Below, piece after piece: positions 46,730 through 59,333 of a stretch of DNA of 64,000 nucleotides. Origin of the DNA: Nomia melanderi (taxonomy: Eukaryota > Arthropoda > Insecta > Hymenoptera > Halictidae); assembly GCF_051020985.1 (NCBI RefSeq), contig NW_027475130.1:11674001-11738000 (forward strand). The letters are read 5' to 3'. Both the position numbers and the translations under genes were made by a program. The notes under the pieces were generated by a model. It was not told the origin of the DNA. It did no database searches and saw nothing but the letters and a program-made list of their open reading frames with translations. Numbering within the stretch: position 1 is the first letter of the stretch; the number at the start of each line of letters is the position of its first letter.

Positions 46730-47091
46730 GTTCCTGCTGACCAGATTCATTCGCCTGGGCCTCCTACAGACAATGCACTTTGATTTATTGCGCTATCTGT
46801 AATAGCACCCGAGATATCGCCAGATATATATTGGACTTTCCCCTGACCCTGAGTGTCCGGACCCATGAGACGGTGGTTTTCTCGGCCCCTGGTGGTCCGA
46901 GGTCGTTCCCGCTGGCCAGATTCATGCGCCTGGGCCTCCTACAGACAATGCACTTTGGTTTATTGCGCTATCTCTAATAGCACCCGAGATATCACCAGAT
47001 ATATATTGGATTTTCCCCTGACCATGAGTGTCCGGCCCCGTGAGTCGGTGGTTTTCTCGGCCCCTGGTGGGCCGAGGTAGTTCCCGCTGCA
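46730..47091 (+). repeat. Thirteen-monomer-offset repeat, copy 1 (recurs at 49,005-49,366)
   Basis: About 360 bp with CTGCTGACCAGATTC, GATATCGCCAG, ATTGGACTTTCCCC, CTGACCATGAGTG and GTGGGCCGAGGTAG recur 2,275 bp downstream. Confidence 0.82.
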
Positions 47092-47889
47092 CAGATGCAT
47101 GCGCCAGGGCCTCCTGCAGATAATCCACTTTGGTTTATTGCGCTATCTCTAATAGCACCCGAGATATCACCAGATACACATTGGATTTTCCCCTGACCCT
47201 GAGTGTCCGGCCCCATGAGATGGTGGTTTTCTCGGCCCCTGGTGATCCGAGGTCGATCCCGCTGCACAGATTCATGCGCCAGGGATTCCTGCAGACAATT
47301 CACTTTGGTTTATTGCGCTATCTCTAATAGCACCCGACATATCACCAGATATATATTGGATTTTTCCCGGTCCCTGAGTGTTCGGCCCCATGAGACGGTG
47401 GTTTTCTCGGCCCCTGGTGTTCAGAGGTCGTTCCCGCCGCACAGATTCATGCGCCAGGGCCTCCTGCAGACAATGCACTTTGGTTTATTGCGCTATCTCT
47501 ACTAGCACGCGAGATATCACCAGATATATATTGGATTTTTCCCCGACCCTGAGTGTCCGGCCCCACGGGACGGTGATTTCCTCGGCCCCTGGTGGTCCCA
47601 GGTCGTTCCCGTTGCACAGAATCATGCGCCAGGGCTTCCTGCAGACAATCCACTTTGATTTATTGCGCTATCTGTAATAGCAGCCGAGATATCACCAGAT
47701 ATATATTGGATTTTCCCCTGACCCTGAGTGTCCGGCCCCATGTGACGCTGGTTTTCTCGGCCCCTGGTTGTCCGAGGTCGTTCCCGCTGCCCAGATTCAT
47801 GCGCCAGGGCAGCTTAAAGACAATGCACTTTGATTTATGGCGCTATCTGTAATAGCACCCGAGATACCACCAGATATATATTGGATTTT
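47081..47889 (+). repeat. Four-copy 0.8-kb block, copy 1
   Basis: The block recurs at 50,931-51,739 (+3,850), about 55,130-55,938 (+4,199) and about 56,530-57,338 (+1,400). Signature variants are CAGATACACATTGG, GAGATGGTGG, GGGATTCCTGCAG, GAGTGTTCGGCCCC, TCTACTAGCACGCGAG, CCCCACGGGACGG, CAGAATCATGCGCC and GGGCAGCTTAAAGAC. Copies 1 and 2 share CCCGGTCCC and CCCGTTGCAC, while copies 3 and 4 share CCCCGTCCC, CCCGCTGCAC and CCCTCGTTG, so the four fall into two pairs. Confidence 0.88.
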
Positions 47890-49012
47890 CCCCTGACCCT
47901 CAGTGTCCGGCCCCATGAGACGGTTGTTTTCTCGGCCCCTGGTGGTCCGACGTCGTTCCCGCTGCACAGATGCATGCGCCAGGGCCTCCTGCAGATAATT
48001 CAATTTGGTTTATTGCGCTAACTCTAATAGCACCCGAGATATCACCAGATATATATTGGCTTTTCCCCTGACCCTGAGTGTCCGGCCCCTTGAGACGGTG
48101 GTTTTCTCGGCCCCTGGTGGTCGGAGGTCGTTCCTGCTGGCCAGATTCATTCGCCTGGGCGTCCTACAGACAATGCACTTTGATTTATTGCGCTATCTGT
48201 AATAGCACCCGAGATATCACCAGATATATATTGGACTTTCCCCTGACCCTGAGTGTCCGGACCCATGAGACGGTGGTTTTCTCGGCCCCTGGTGGTCCGA
48301 GGTCGTTCCCGCTGGCCAGATTCATGCGCCTGGGCCTCCTACAGACAATGCACTTTGGTTTATTGCGCTATCTCTAATAGCACCCGAGATATCACCAGAT
48401 ATATATTGGATTTTCCCCTGACCCTGAGTGTCCGGCCCCGTGAGTCGGTGGTTTTCTCGGCCTCTGGTGGTCCGATGTCGTTCCCGCTGCACAGATTCAT
48501 TCGCCTGGGCCTCCTACAGACAATGCACTTTGATTTATTGCGCTATCTGTAATAGCACCCGAGATATCACCAGATATATATTGGATTTTCCCCTGACCCT
48601 GAGTGTCCGGACCCATGAGACGGTGGTTTTCTCGGCCCCTGGTGGTCCGAGGTCGTTCCCGCTGCCCAGATTCATGCACCAGGGCCTCCTACATACAGTG
48701 CACTTTGGTTTATTGCGCTATCTGTAATAGCACCCGAGATATCACCAGATATATATTGGATTTTTCCCTGACCCTGAGTGTCCGGCTCCATGAGACGGTG
48801 ATTTTCTCGTCCCCTGGTGGTCCGACGTCGTTCCCGCTGCCCAGATTCATGCGACAGGGCCTCCCACAGACAATGCACTTTGGTTTATTGCGCTATCTGT
48901 AATAGCACCCGAGATATCACCAGATATATGCTGGATTTTTACATGACCTTGGGTGACGGATTCCGAATATCTGTAATTTTCTCGGCCACTGGTGGTCCGA
49001 GGTCGTTCCTGC
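47872..49012 (+). repeat. Three-copy 1.1-kb block, copy 1
   Basis: The block recurs at 52,422-53,562 (+4,550, 26 monomers) and at about 58,195-59,333. Signatures are CCTCAGTGTCCGG, GCTAACTCTAATAG, ATTGGCTTTTCCCC with GGCCCCTTGAGACGG, GGTCCGATGTCG, and CCTACATACAGTGCAC. It ends in a divergent-block monomer (block near 48,951). Confidence 0.86.
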
Positions 49013-49366
49013 TGACCAGATTCATTCGCCTGGGCCTCCTACAGACAATGCACTTTGATTTATTGCGCTATCTGTAATAGCACCCGAGATATCGCCAGAT
49101 ATATATTGGACTTTCCCCTGACCCTGAGTGTCCGGACCCATGAGACGGTGGTTTTCTCGGCCCCTGGTGGTCCGAGGTCGTTCCCGCTGGCCAGATTCAT
49201 GCGCCTGGGCCTCCTACAGACAATGCACTTTGGTTTATTGCGCTATCTCTAATAGCACCCGAGATATCACCAGATATATATTGGATTTTCCCCTGACCAT
49301 GAGTGTCCGGCCCCGTGAGTCGGTGGTTTTCTCGGCCCCTGGTGGGCCGAGGTAGTTCCCGCTGCC
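49005..49366 (+). repeat. Thirteen-monomer-offset repeat, copy 2
   Basis: Second copy of 46,730-47,091. The join at about 49,010 lies in GGTCGTTCCTGCTG inside the divergent-block monomer, where the 53.5-kb relative continues instead with GCGGCACAG. Confidence 0.82.
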
Positions 49367-50930
49367 CAGATTCATGCGCCAGGGCCTCCTGCAGACAATG
49401 CACTTTGGTTTATTGCGCTATCTCTAATAGCACCCGAGATATCACCAGATATTTGCTGGATTTTTACATGACCTTGGGTGACGGATTCCGACTATCTGTA
49501 ATTTTCTCGGCCACTGGTGGTCCGAGGTCGTTCCTGCGGCACAGATTCATTCGCAAGGGCCTCCTACAGACAATGCACTTTGGTTTATTGCGCTATCTGT
49601 AATAGCACCCGAGATATCACCAGACATATATTGGATTTTTCCCTGACCCTGAGTGTCCGGCTCCATGGGACGGTGATTTTCTCGGCCCCTGGTGGTCCGA
49701 GGTCCTTCCCGCTGCACAGATTCATTCGCCTGGGCCTCCTACAGACAATGCACTTTGATTTATTGCGCTATCTGTAATAGCACCCGAGATATCACCAGAT
49801 ATATATTGGATTTTTCCCCGACCCTGAGTGTCCGGCCCCATGAGACGGTGGTTTTCTCGGACCCTGGCGATCCGAGGTCGTTCCCGCTGCACAGATTCAT
49901 GCGCCAGGGCCTGCTGCAGATAATTCACTTTGGTTTATTGCGCTATCTCTAATAGCACCCGAGATATCACCAGATATATATTGGATTTTCCCCTGACCCT
50001 GAGTGTCCGGCCCCGTGAGTCGGTGGTTTTCTCGGCCCCTGGTGGTCCGATGTAGTTCCCGCTGCCCAGATTCATGCGCCAGGGCCTCCTACAGTCAATG
50101 CACTTTGGTTTATTGCGCTATCTCTAATAGCACCCGAGATATCACCAGATATATGCTGGATTATCACATGACCTTGGGTGACGGATTCCGAATATCTGTA
50201 ACTTTCTCGGCCCCTGGTGGTCCGAGGTCGTTCCTGCTGCACAGATTCATTCGCCAGTGCCTCCTACAGGCAAAGCACTTTAATTTATTGCGCTATCTTT
50301 AATAGCACCCGAGATATCACCAGATATATATTGGATTTTTCCCTTCCCCTTAGTATCCGGCCCCATGAGTCGGTGGTTTTCTCGGTCCCTGGTGGTCCGA
50401 GGTCGTACCCGCTGCACAGATTCATGCCCAAGGGTCTCATACGGACAATGCACTTTGATTTATTAGGCTACCTCTAATAGCACCCGAGATATCACCAGAT
50501 ATATGTTGGCTTTTCCCCTGACCCTGAGTGTCCGGCCCCCTGAGACGGTGGATTTCTCGGCCCCTGGTGGTCCGAGGTCGTTCCCGCTGGCCAGATTCAT
50601 GCCCCAGGGCCTCTTACAGACAATGCACTTTGATTTATTGCGCTATCTGTAATAGCACCCGAGATATCACCAGATATATATTGTATTTTTCCCTGAACCT
50701 GAATGTCCGGCCCCATGAGACGGTGGTTTTCTCGGCCCCTGGTGGTCCGAGGTCGTTCCTGCTGTACAGATTCATGCGCCAGGGCCTCCTGCAGATAATT
50801 CACTTTCGTTTATTGCGCTATCTCTAATAGCACCCGAGATATAACCAGATATATATTGGATTTTCCCCTGACCCTCAGTGTCCGGCCCAATGAGACGGTT
50901 GTTTTCTCGGCCCCTGGTGGTCCGACGTCG
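49367..50930 (+). repeat. Mixed monomers, partly recurring at 54.7 kb and 62.7 kb
   Basis: 49,600-49,940, with CAGACATATATTGG, GGTCCTTCCCGC and GGACCCTGGCGATCC, resembles 62,730-63,060 and 63,600-63,940. 50,481-50,752, with ATATGTTGGCTTTTCCCC, ATGCCCCAGGGCC and CCTGAACCTGAATGTCC, recurs at 54,680-54,951. 50,260-50,420 with AGGCAAAGCACTTTAAT resembles 53,930-54,050. Divergent blocks lie near 49,476 and 50,177. Confidence 0.76.
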
Positions 50931-51739
50931 TTCCCGCTGCACAGATGCATGCGCCAGGGCCTCCTGCAGATAATCCACTTTGGTTTATTGCGCTATCTCT
51001 AATAGCACCCGAGATATCACCAGATACACATTGGATTTTCCCCTGACCCTGAGTGTCCGGCCCCATGAGATGGTGGTTTTCTCGGCCCCTGGTGATCCGA
51101 GGTCGATCCCGCTGCACAGATTCATGCGCCAGGGATTCCTGCAGACAATTCACTTTGGTTTATTGCGCTATCTCTAATAGCACCCGACATATCACCAGAT
51201 ATATATTGGATTTTTCCCGGTCCCTGAGTGTTCGGCCCCATGAGACGGTGGTTTTCTCGGCCCCTGGTGTTCAGAGGTCGTTCCCGCCGCACAGATTCAT
51301 GCGCCAGGGCCTCCTGCAGACAATGCACTTTGGTTTATTGCGCTATCTCTACTAGCACGCGAGATATCACCAGATATATATTGGATTTTTCCCCGACCCT
51401 GAGTGTCCGGCCCCACGGGACGGTGATTTCCTCGGCCCCTGGTGGTCCCAGGTCGTTCCCGTTGCACAGAATCATGCGCCAGGGCTTCCTGCAGACAATC
51501 CACTTTGATTTATTGCGCTATCTGTAATAGCAGCCGAGATATCACCAGATATATATTGGATTTTCCCCTGACCCTGAGTGTCCGGCCCCATGTGACGCTG
51601 GTTTTCTCGGCCCCTGGTTGTCCGAGGTCGTTCCCGCTGCCCAGATTCATGCGCCAGGGCAGCTTAAAGACAATGCACTTTGATTTATGGCGCTATCTGT
51701 AATAGCACCCGAGATACCACCAGATATATATTGGATTTT
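50931..51739 (+). repeat. Four-copy 0.8-kb block, copy 2
   Basis: Second copy of 47,081-47,889, differing from it little if at all by eye, including TAATCCACTTTGG at the left end. Confidence 0.88.
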
Positions 51740-52421
51740 TCCCTGACCCTGAGTGTCCGGCCCCATGAGACGGTGGTTGTCTCGGCCCCTGGTGGTCCGA
51801 GGTCGTTCCCGCTGCACAGATTCATGCGCCAGGGCCTCTTTCAGATAATTCACTTTGGTTTATTGCGCTATCTCTAATAGCACCCGAGATATCACTAGAT
51901 ATATATTGGATTTTCCCCTGGCCCTGACTGTCCGGCCCCATGAGACTGCGGTTTTCTCGGCCCCTGGTGGTCCGAGGTTGTTCCGGCTGCACAGATTCAT
52001 GCGGCGGGCTCTCTTACAGACAATGCAGTTTGATTCATTGCGCTATCTGTAATAGCACCCGAGATATCACCAGATATATATTGGATTTTTCAATGACCCT
52101 GAGTGTCCGGCCCCATGAGACGGTGGTTTTCACGGCACCTGGTGGTCCGAGGTCGTTCGCGATGCACAGATTCATGCGCCAGGGCCTCCTGCAGATAATT
52201 CACTATGGTTTATTGCGCTATCTCTAATAGCACCCGAGATATCACCAGATATGTATTGGATTTTCCCCTGACCCTGAGTGTCCGGCCCCGTGAGACTGCG
52301 GTTTTCTCGGCCCCTGGTGGTCCGAGGTCGTTCCCGCTGCACAGATTCATGCGCCAGGGCCTCCTACAGACAATGGACTCTGATTTATTGCGCTATCTGT
52401 AATAGTACCCGAGATATCACC
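51740..52421 (+). repeat. Four monomers recurring at about 57,339-58,194
   Basis: Signatures are TCACTAGATATATATTGG, CTGGCCCTGACTGTCC, GCGGCGGGCTCTC, TTTCACGGCACCTGG and GATATGTATTGGAT. The right-hand partner has about one extra monomer: the TCACTAG monomer occurs twice there, 350 bp apart (57,491 and 57,841). Confidence 0.82.
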
Positions 52422-53562
52422 AGATATATATTGGATTTTCCCCTGACCCTCAGTGTCCGGCCCCATGAGACGGTTGTTTTCTCGGCCCCTGGTGGTCCGA
52501 CGTCGTTCCCGCTGCACAGATGCATGCGCCAGGGCCTCCTGCAGATAATTCAATTTGGTTTATTGCGCTAACTCTAATAGCACCCGAGATATCACCAGAT
52601 ATATATTGGCTTTTCCCCTGACCCTGAGTGTCCGGCCCCTTGAGACGGTGGTTTTCTCGGCCCCTGGTGGTCGGAGGTCGTTCCTGCTGGCCAGATTCAT
52701 TCGCCTGGGCGTCCTACAGACAATGCACTTTGATTTATTGCGCTATCTGTAATAGCACCCGAGATATCACCAGATATATATTGGACTTTCCCCTGACCCT
52801 GAGTGTCCGGACCCATGAGACGGTGGTTTTCTCGGCCCCTGGTGGTCCGAGGTCGTTCCCGCTGGCCAGATTCATGCGCCTGGGCCTCCTACAGACAATG
52901 CACTTTGGTTTATTGCGCTATCTCTAATAGCACCCGAGATATCACCAGATATATATTGGATTTTCCCCTGACCCTGAGTGTCCGGCCCCGTGAGTCGGTG
53001 GTTTTCTCGGCCTCTGGTGGTCCGATGTCGTTCCCGCTGCACAGATTCATTCGCCTGGGCCTCCTACAGACAATGCACTTTGATTTATTGCGCTATCTGT
53101 AATAGCACCCGAGATATCACCAGATATATATTGGATTTTCCCCTGACCCTGAGTGTCCGGACCCATGAGACGGTGGTTTTCTCGGCCCCTGGTGGTCCGA
53201 GGTCGTTCCCGCTGCCCAGATTCATGCACCAGGGCCTCCTACATACAGTGCACTTTGGTTTATTGCGCTATCTGTAATAGCACCCGAGATATCACCAGAT
53301 ATATATTGGATTTTTCCCTGACCCTGAGTGTCCGGCTCCATGAGACGGTGATTTTCTCGTCCCCTGGTGGTCCGACGTCGTTCCCGCTGCCCAGATTCAT
53401 GCGACAGGGCCTCCCACAGACAATGCACTTTGGTTTATTGCGCTATCTGTAATAGCACCCGAGATATCACCAGATATATGCTGGATTTTTACATGACCTT
53501 GGGTGACGGATTCCGAATATCTGTAATTTTCTCGGCCACTGGTGGTCCGAGGTCGTTCCTGC
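52422..53562 (+). repeat. Three-copy 1.1-kb block, copy 2
   Basis: Second copy of 47,872-49,012. Downstream it continues with a GCGGCACAG divergent-block monomer and then GAATTTTCCCCTGACCATG, as does the third copy near 59.3 kb. Confidence 0.86.
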
Positions 53563-54605
53563 GGCACAGATTCATTCGCCAGTGCCTCCTACAGACAATG
53601 CACTTTGATTTATTGCGCTATCTCTAATAGCACCCGAGATATCACCAGATATATATTGAATTTTCCCCTGACCATGAGTGTCCGGCCCCATGAGACTGTT
53701 GTTTTCCCGGGCCCTGGTGGTCCGAGGTCGTTCCGGCTGCACAGATTCACGCGCCAGGGCCTCCTACAGACAATGCACTTTGATTTATCGCGCTATCTGT
53801 AATAGAACCCGAGATATCACCAGATATATATTGGATTTTTCCCTGACCCTGACAGTCCGGCCCCATGAGACATTGATTTTCTCGGCCCCTGGTGCTCCCA
53901 GGTCGGTCCCGCTGCACAGATTCATGCGCCAGTGCCTCCTACAGGCAATGCACTTTAATTTATTGCGCTATCTTTAATAGCACCCGAGATATCACCAGAT
54001 ATATATTGGATTTTTCCCTTCCCCTTAGTATCCGGCCCCATGAGTCGGTGGTTTTCTCGGCCCCTGGTGGTCCGAGGTCGTTCCCGCTGCACAGATTCAT
54101 GCGACAGGGTCCCCTGCAGATAATTCACTTTGATTTATTGAGCTATCGCTAATAGCACCCCAGATATCACGAGATATATATTGGATTTTTCCCAGACCCT
54201 GACAGTCCGGCCCCATGAGATTTGATTTTCTCGGCCCCTGGTGGTCCGAGGTCGATCCCATTGCACAGATTCATGCGCTAGGGCCTCCTGCAGACAATGC
54301 ACTATGATTTATTGCGCTATCTCTAATACCACCCGAGATATCACCAGATATATATTGGATTTTTCCCTGACCCTGACAGTCGGACTCCATGAGACGGTGG
54401 TTTTCTCGGCCCCTGGTGGTCCGAGGTCGTTCCCGCTGCACAGATTTATGCGCCAGGGCCTCCTGCAGACAATGCACTTTGATTTATTGCGCTATCTGTA
54501 ATAGTACCCGAGATATCACCAGATTTATATTGGATTTTCCCCTGACTCTGAGTGTCCGGCCCCATGTGTCGATGGTTTTCTCGGCCCCTGGTGCTCTGAG
54601 GTCGC
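53563..54605 (+). repeat. Individual monomers including a one-base deletion
   Basis: Six monomers with rare forms: TTCACGCGCC (53,747), GAGACATTGATTTTC (53,866), GGTGCTCCCAGG (53,891), TTGAGCTATCGC (54,138), CTCTAATACCACC (54,321) and GATTTATATTGG (54,523). This is one of the least homogenised stretches of the right half. Confidence 0.76.
54215..54230 (+). other. One-base deletion at monomer position about 145
   Basis: CATGAGATTTGATTTTC replaces CATGAGACGGTGATTTTC; the local change includes a net loss of one base and shifts the register. Confidence 0.85.
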
Positions 54606-57405
54606 TCCCGCTGCACAGATGCATGCGCCAGTGCCTCCTGCAGATAATTCACTTTGGTTTATTGCGCTATCTCTAATAGCACCCGAGATATCACCAGATA
54701 TATGTTGGCTTTTCCCCTGACCCTGAGTGTCCGGCCCCCTGAGACGGTGGATTTCTCGGCCCCTGGTGGTCCGAGGTCGTTCCCGCTGGCCAGATTCATG
54801 CCCCAGGGCCTCTTACAGACAATGCACTTTGATTTATTGCGCTATCTGTAATAGCACCCGAGATATCACCAGATATATATTGTATTTTTCCCTGAACCTG
54901 AATGTCCGGCCCCATGAGACGGTGGTTTTCTCGGCCCCTGGTGGTCCGAGGTCGATCCCGCTGCACAGATTCATGCGCCAGGGCCCCCTGCAGATAATTC
55001 ACTTTGGTTTATTGCGCTATCTCTAATAGCACCCGAGATATCACAAGATATATATTGGATTTTAACCTGACCCTCAGTGTCCGGCCCAATGAGACGGTTG
55101 TTTTCTCGGCCCCTGGTGGTCCGACGTCGTTCCCGCTGCACAGATGCATGCGCCAGGGCCTCCTGCAGATAATTCACTTTGGTTTATTGCGCTATCTCTA
55201 ATAGCACCCGAGATATCACCAGATACACATTGGATTTTCCCCTGACCCTGAGTGTCCGGCCCCATGAGATGGTGGTTTTCTCGGCCCCTGGTGATCCGAG
55301 GTCGATCCCGCTGCACAGATTCATGCGCCAGGGATTCCTGCAGACAATTCACTTTGGTTTATTGCGCTATCTCTAATAGCACCCGACATATCACCAGATA
55401 TATATTGGATTTTTCCCCGTCCCTGAGTGTTCGGCCCCATGAGACGGTGGTTTTCTCGGCCCCTGGTGTTCAGAGGTCGTTCCCGCCGCACAGATTCATG
55501 CGCCAGGGCCTCCTGCAGACAATGCACTTTGGTTTATTGCGCTATCTCTACTAGCACGCGAGATATCACCAGATATATATTGGATTTTTCCCCGACCCTG
55601 AGTGTCCGGCCCCACGGGACGGTGATTTCCTCGGCCCCTGGTGGTCCCAGGTCGTTCCCGCTGCACAGAATCATGCGCCAGGGCTTCCTGCAGACAATCC
55701 ACTTTGATTTATTGCGCTATCTGTAATAGCAGCCGAGATATCACCAGATATATATTGGATTTTCCCCTGACCCTGAGTGTCCGGCCCCATGTGACGCTGG
55801 TTTTCTCGGCCCCTCGTTGTCCGAGGTCGTTCCCGCTGCCCAGATTCATGCGCCAGGGCAGCTTAAAGACAATGCACTTTGATTTATGGCGCTATCTGTA
55901 ATAGCACCCGAGATACCACCAGATATATATTGGATTTTTCCCTGACCCTGAGTGTCCGGCCCCATGAGACGGTGGTTGTCTCGGCCCCTGGTGGTCCGAG
56001 GTCGTTCCCGCTGCACAGATGCATGCGCCAGTGCCTCCTGCAGATAATTCACTTTGGTTTATTGCGCTATCTCTAATAGCACCCGAGATATCACCAGATA
56101 TATGTTGGCTTTTCCCCTGACCCTGAGTGTCCGGCCCCCTGAGACGGTGGATTTCTCGGCCCCTGGTGGTCCGAGGTCGTTCCCGCTGGCCAGATTCATG
56201 CCCCAGGGCCTCTTACAGACAATGCACTTTGATTTATTGCGCTATCTGTAATAGCACCCGAGATATCACCAGATATATATTGTATTTTTCCCTGAACCTG
56301 AATGTCCGGCCCCATGAGACGGTGGTTTTCTCGGCCCCTGGTGGTCCGAGGTCGATCCCGCTGCACAGATTCATGCGCCAGGGCCCCCTGCAGATAATTC
56401 ACTTTGGTTTATTGCGCTATCTCTAATAGCACCCGAGATATCACAAGATATATATTGGATTTTAACCTGACCCTCAGTGTCCGGCCCAATGAGACGGTTG
56501 TTTTCTCGGCCCCTGGTGGTCCGACGTCGTTCCCGCTGCACAGATGCATGCGCCAGGGCCTCCTGCAGATAATTCACTTTGGTTTATTGCGCTATCTCTA
56601 ATAGCACCCGAGATATCACCAGATACACATTGGATTTTCCCCTGACCCTGAGTGTCCGGCCCCATGAGATGGTGGTTTTCTCGGCCCCTGGTGATCCGAG
56701 GTCGATCCCGCTGCACAGATTCATGCGCCAGGGATTCCTGCAGACAATTCACTTTGGTTTATTGCGCTATCTCTAATAGCACCCGACATATCACCAGATA
56801 TATATTGGATTTTTCCCCGTCCCTGAGTGTTCGGCCCCATGAGACGGTGGTTTTCTCGGCCCCTGGTGTTCAGAGGTCGTTCCCGCCGCACAGATTCATG
56901 CGCCAGGGCCTCCTGCAGACAATGCACTTTGGTTTATTGCGCTATCTCTACTAGCACGCGAGATATCACCAGATATATATTGGATTTTTCCCCGACCCTG
57001 AGTGTCCGGCCCCACGGGACGGTGATTTCCTCGGCCCCTGGTGGTCCCAGGTCGTTCCCGCTGCACAGAATCATGCGCCAGGGCTTCCTGCAGACAATCC
57101 ACTTTGATTTATTGCGCTATCTGTAATAGCAGCCGAGATATCACCAGATATATATTGGATTTTCCCCTGACCCTGAGTGTCCGGCCCCATGTGACGCTGG
57201 TTTTCTCGGCCCCTCGTTGTCCGAGGTCGTTCCCGCTGCCCAGATTCATGCGCCAGGGCAGCTTAAAGACAATGCACTTTGATTTATGGCGCTATCTGTA
57301 ATAGCACCCGAGATACCACCAGATATATATTGGATTTTTCCCTGACCCTGAGTGTCCGGCCCCATGAGACGGTGGTTGTCTCGGCCCCTGGAGGTCCGAG
57401 GTCGT
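54606..57405 (+). repeat. Tandem eight-monomer higher-order repeat, two 1,400-bp units
   Basis: Units 54,606-56,005 and 56,006-57,405 are adjacent and nearly identical. Each begins with GATGCATGCGCCAGTGCC, contains ATATGTTGGCTTTTC, ATGCCCCAGGGCC, GATATCACAAGATATATATT with GGATTTTAACCTGACCC, and then one copy of the 0.8-kb block. This 8-monomer unit is different in content from the one at 7,846-10,645, although the size is the same. Confidence 0.88.
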
Positions 57406-58194
57406 TCCCGCTGCACAGATTCATGCGCCAGGGCCTCTTTCAGATAATTCACTTTGGTTTATTGCGCTATCTCTAATAGCACCCGAGATATCACTAGATA
57501 TATATTGGATTTTCCCCTGGCCCTAACTGTCCGGCCCCATGAGACTGCGGTTTTCTCGGCCCCTGGTGGTCCGAGGTTGTTCCGGCTGCACAGATTCATG
57601 CGGCGGGCTCTCTTACAGACAATGCAGTTTTGTTCATTGCGCTATCTGTAATAGCACCCGAGATATCACCAGATATATATTGGATTTTTCAATGACCCTG
57701 AGTGTCCGGCCCCATGAGACGGTGGTTTTCACGGCACCTGGTGGTCCGAGGTCGTTCGCGATGCACAGATTCATGCGCCAGGTCCTCCTGCAGATAATCC
57801 ACTATGGTTTATTGCGCTATCTCTAATAGCACCCGAGATATCACTAGATATATATTGGATTTTCCCCTGGCCCTGACTGTCCGGCCCAATGAGACTGCGG
57901 TTTTCTCGGCCCCTGGTGGTCCGAGGTTGTTCCGGCTGCACAGATTCATGCGGCGGGCTCTCTTACAGACAATGCAGTTTGATTCATTGCGCTATCTGTA
58001 ATAGCACCCGAGATATCACCAGATATGTATTGGATTTTCCCCTGACCCTGAGTGTCCGGCCCCGTGAGACTGCGGTTTTCTCGGCCCCTGGTGGTCCGAG
58101 GTCGTTCCCGCTGCACAGATTCATGCGCCAGGGCCTCCTACAGACAATGGACTCTGATTTATTGCGCTATCTGTAATAGTACCCGAGATATCAC
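57406..58194 (+). repeat. Monomers related to 51,740-52,421 with a local two-monomer repeat
   Basis: 57,491-57,630 recurs at 57,841-57,980, an offset of 350 bp, with TCACTAGATATATATTGG and GCGGCGGGCTCTC. The first copy has GCAGTTTTGTTCATTG where the second has GCAGTTTGATTCATTG. A small unequal exchange explains the extra monomer relative to the left-hand partner. Confidence 0.82.
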
Positions 58195-59333
58195 CATATA
58201 TATATTGGATTTTCCCCTGACCCTCAGTGTCCGGCCCCATGAGACGGTTGTTTTCTCGGCCCCTGGTGGTCCGACGTCGTTCCCGCTGCACAGATGCATG
58301 CGCCAGGGCCTCCTGCAGATAATTCAATTTGGTTTATTGCGCTAACTCTAATAGCACCCGAGATATCACCAGATATATATTGGCTTTCCCCTGACCCTGA
58401 GTGTCCGGCCCCTTGAGACGGTGGTTTTCTCGGCCCCTGGTGGTCGGAGGTCGTTCCTGCTGGCCAGATTCATTCGCCTGGGCCTCCTACAGACAATGCA
58501 CTTTGATTTATTGCGCTATCTGTAATAGCTCCCGAGATATCACCAGATATATATTGGACTTTCCCCTGACCCTGAGTGTCCGGACCCATGAGACGGTGGT
58601 TTTCTCGGCCCCTGGTGGTCCGAGGTCGTTCCCGCTGGCCAGATTCATGCGCCTGGGCCTCCTACAGACAATGCACTTTGGTTTATTGCGCTATCTCTAA
58701 TAGCACCCGAGATATCACCAGATATATATTGGATTTTCCCCTGACCCTGAGTGTCCGGCCCCGTGAGTCGGTGGTTTTCTCGGCCTCTGGTGGTCCGATG
58801 TCGTTCCCGCTGCACAGATTCATTCGCCTGGGCCTCCTACAGACAATGCACTTTGATTTATTGCGCTATCTGTAATAGCACCCGAGATATCACCAGATAT
58901 ATATTGGATTTTCCCCTGACCCTGAGTGTCCGGACCCATGAGACGGTGGTTTTCTCGGCCCCTGGTGGTCCGAGGTCGTTCCCGCTGCCCAGATTCATGC
59001 ACCAGGGCCTCCTACATACAGTGCACTTTGGTTTATTGCGCTATCTGTAATAGCACCCGAGATATCACCAGATATATATTGGATTTTTCCCTGACCCTGA
59101 GTGTCCGGCTCCATGAGACGGTGATTTTCTCGTCCCCTGGTGGTCCGACGTCGTTCCCGCTGCCCAGATTCATGCGCCAGGGCCTCCTACAGACAATGCA
59201 CTTTGGTTTATTGCGCCATCTGTAATAGCACCCGAGATATCACCAGATATATGCTGGATTTTTACATGACCTTGGGTAACGGATTCCGAATATCTGTAAT
59301 TTTCTCGGCCACTGGTGGTCCGAGGTCGTTCCT
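58195..59333 (+). repeat. Three-copy 1.1-kb block, copy 3
   Basis: Third copy of 47,872-49,012, with the single-base deletion near 58,385 and a few substitutions (GATATCACCATATATATATT at 58,187, ATAGCTCCCGAG at 58,525, GCGCCATCTG at 59,213). Confidence 0.84.
58380..58392 (+). other. One-base deletion in the T run at monomer position about 112
   Basis: TTGGCTTTCCCCTG replaces TTGGCTTTTCCCCTG of the copies at 48,057 and 52,607. The register shifts by one. Confidence 0.88.
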
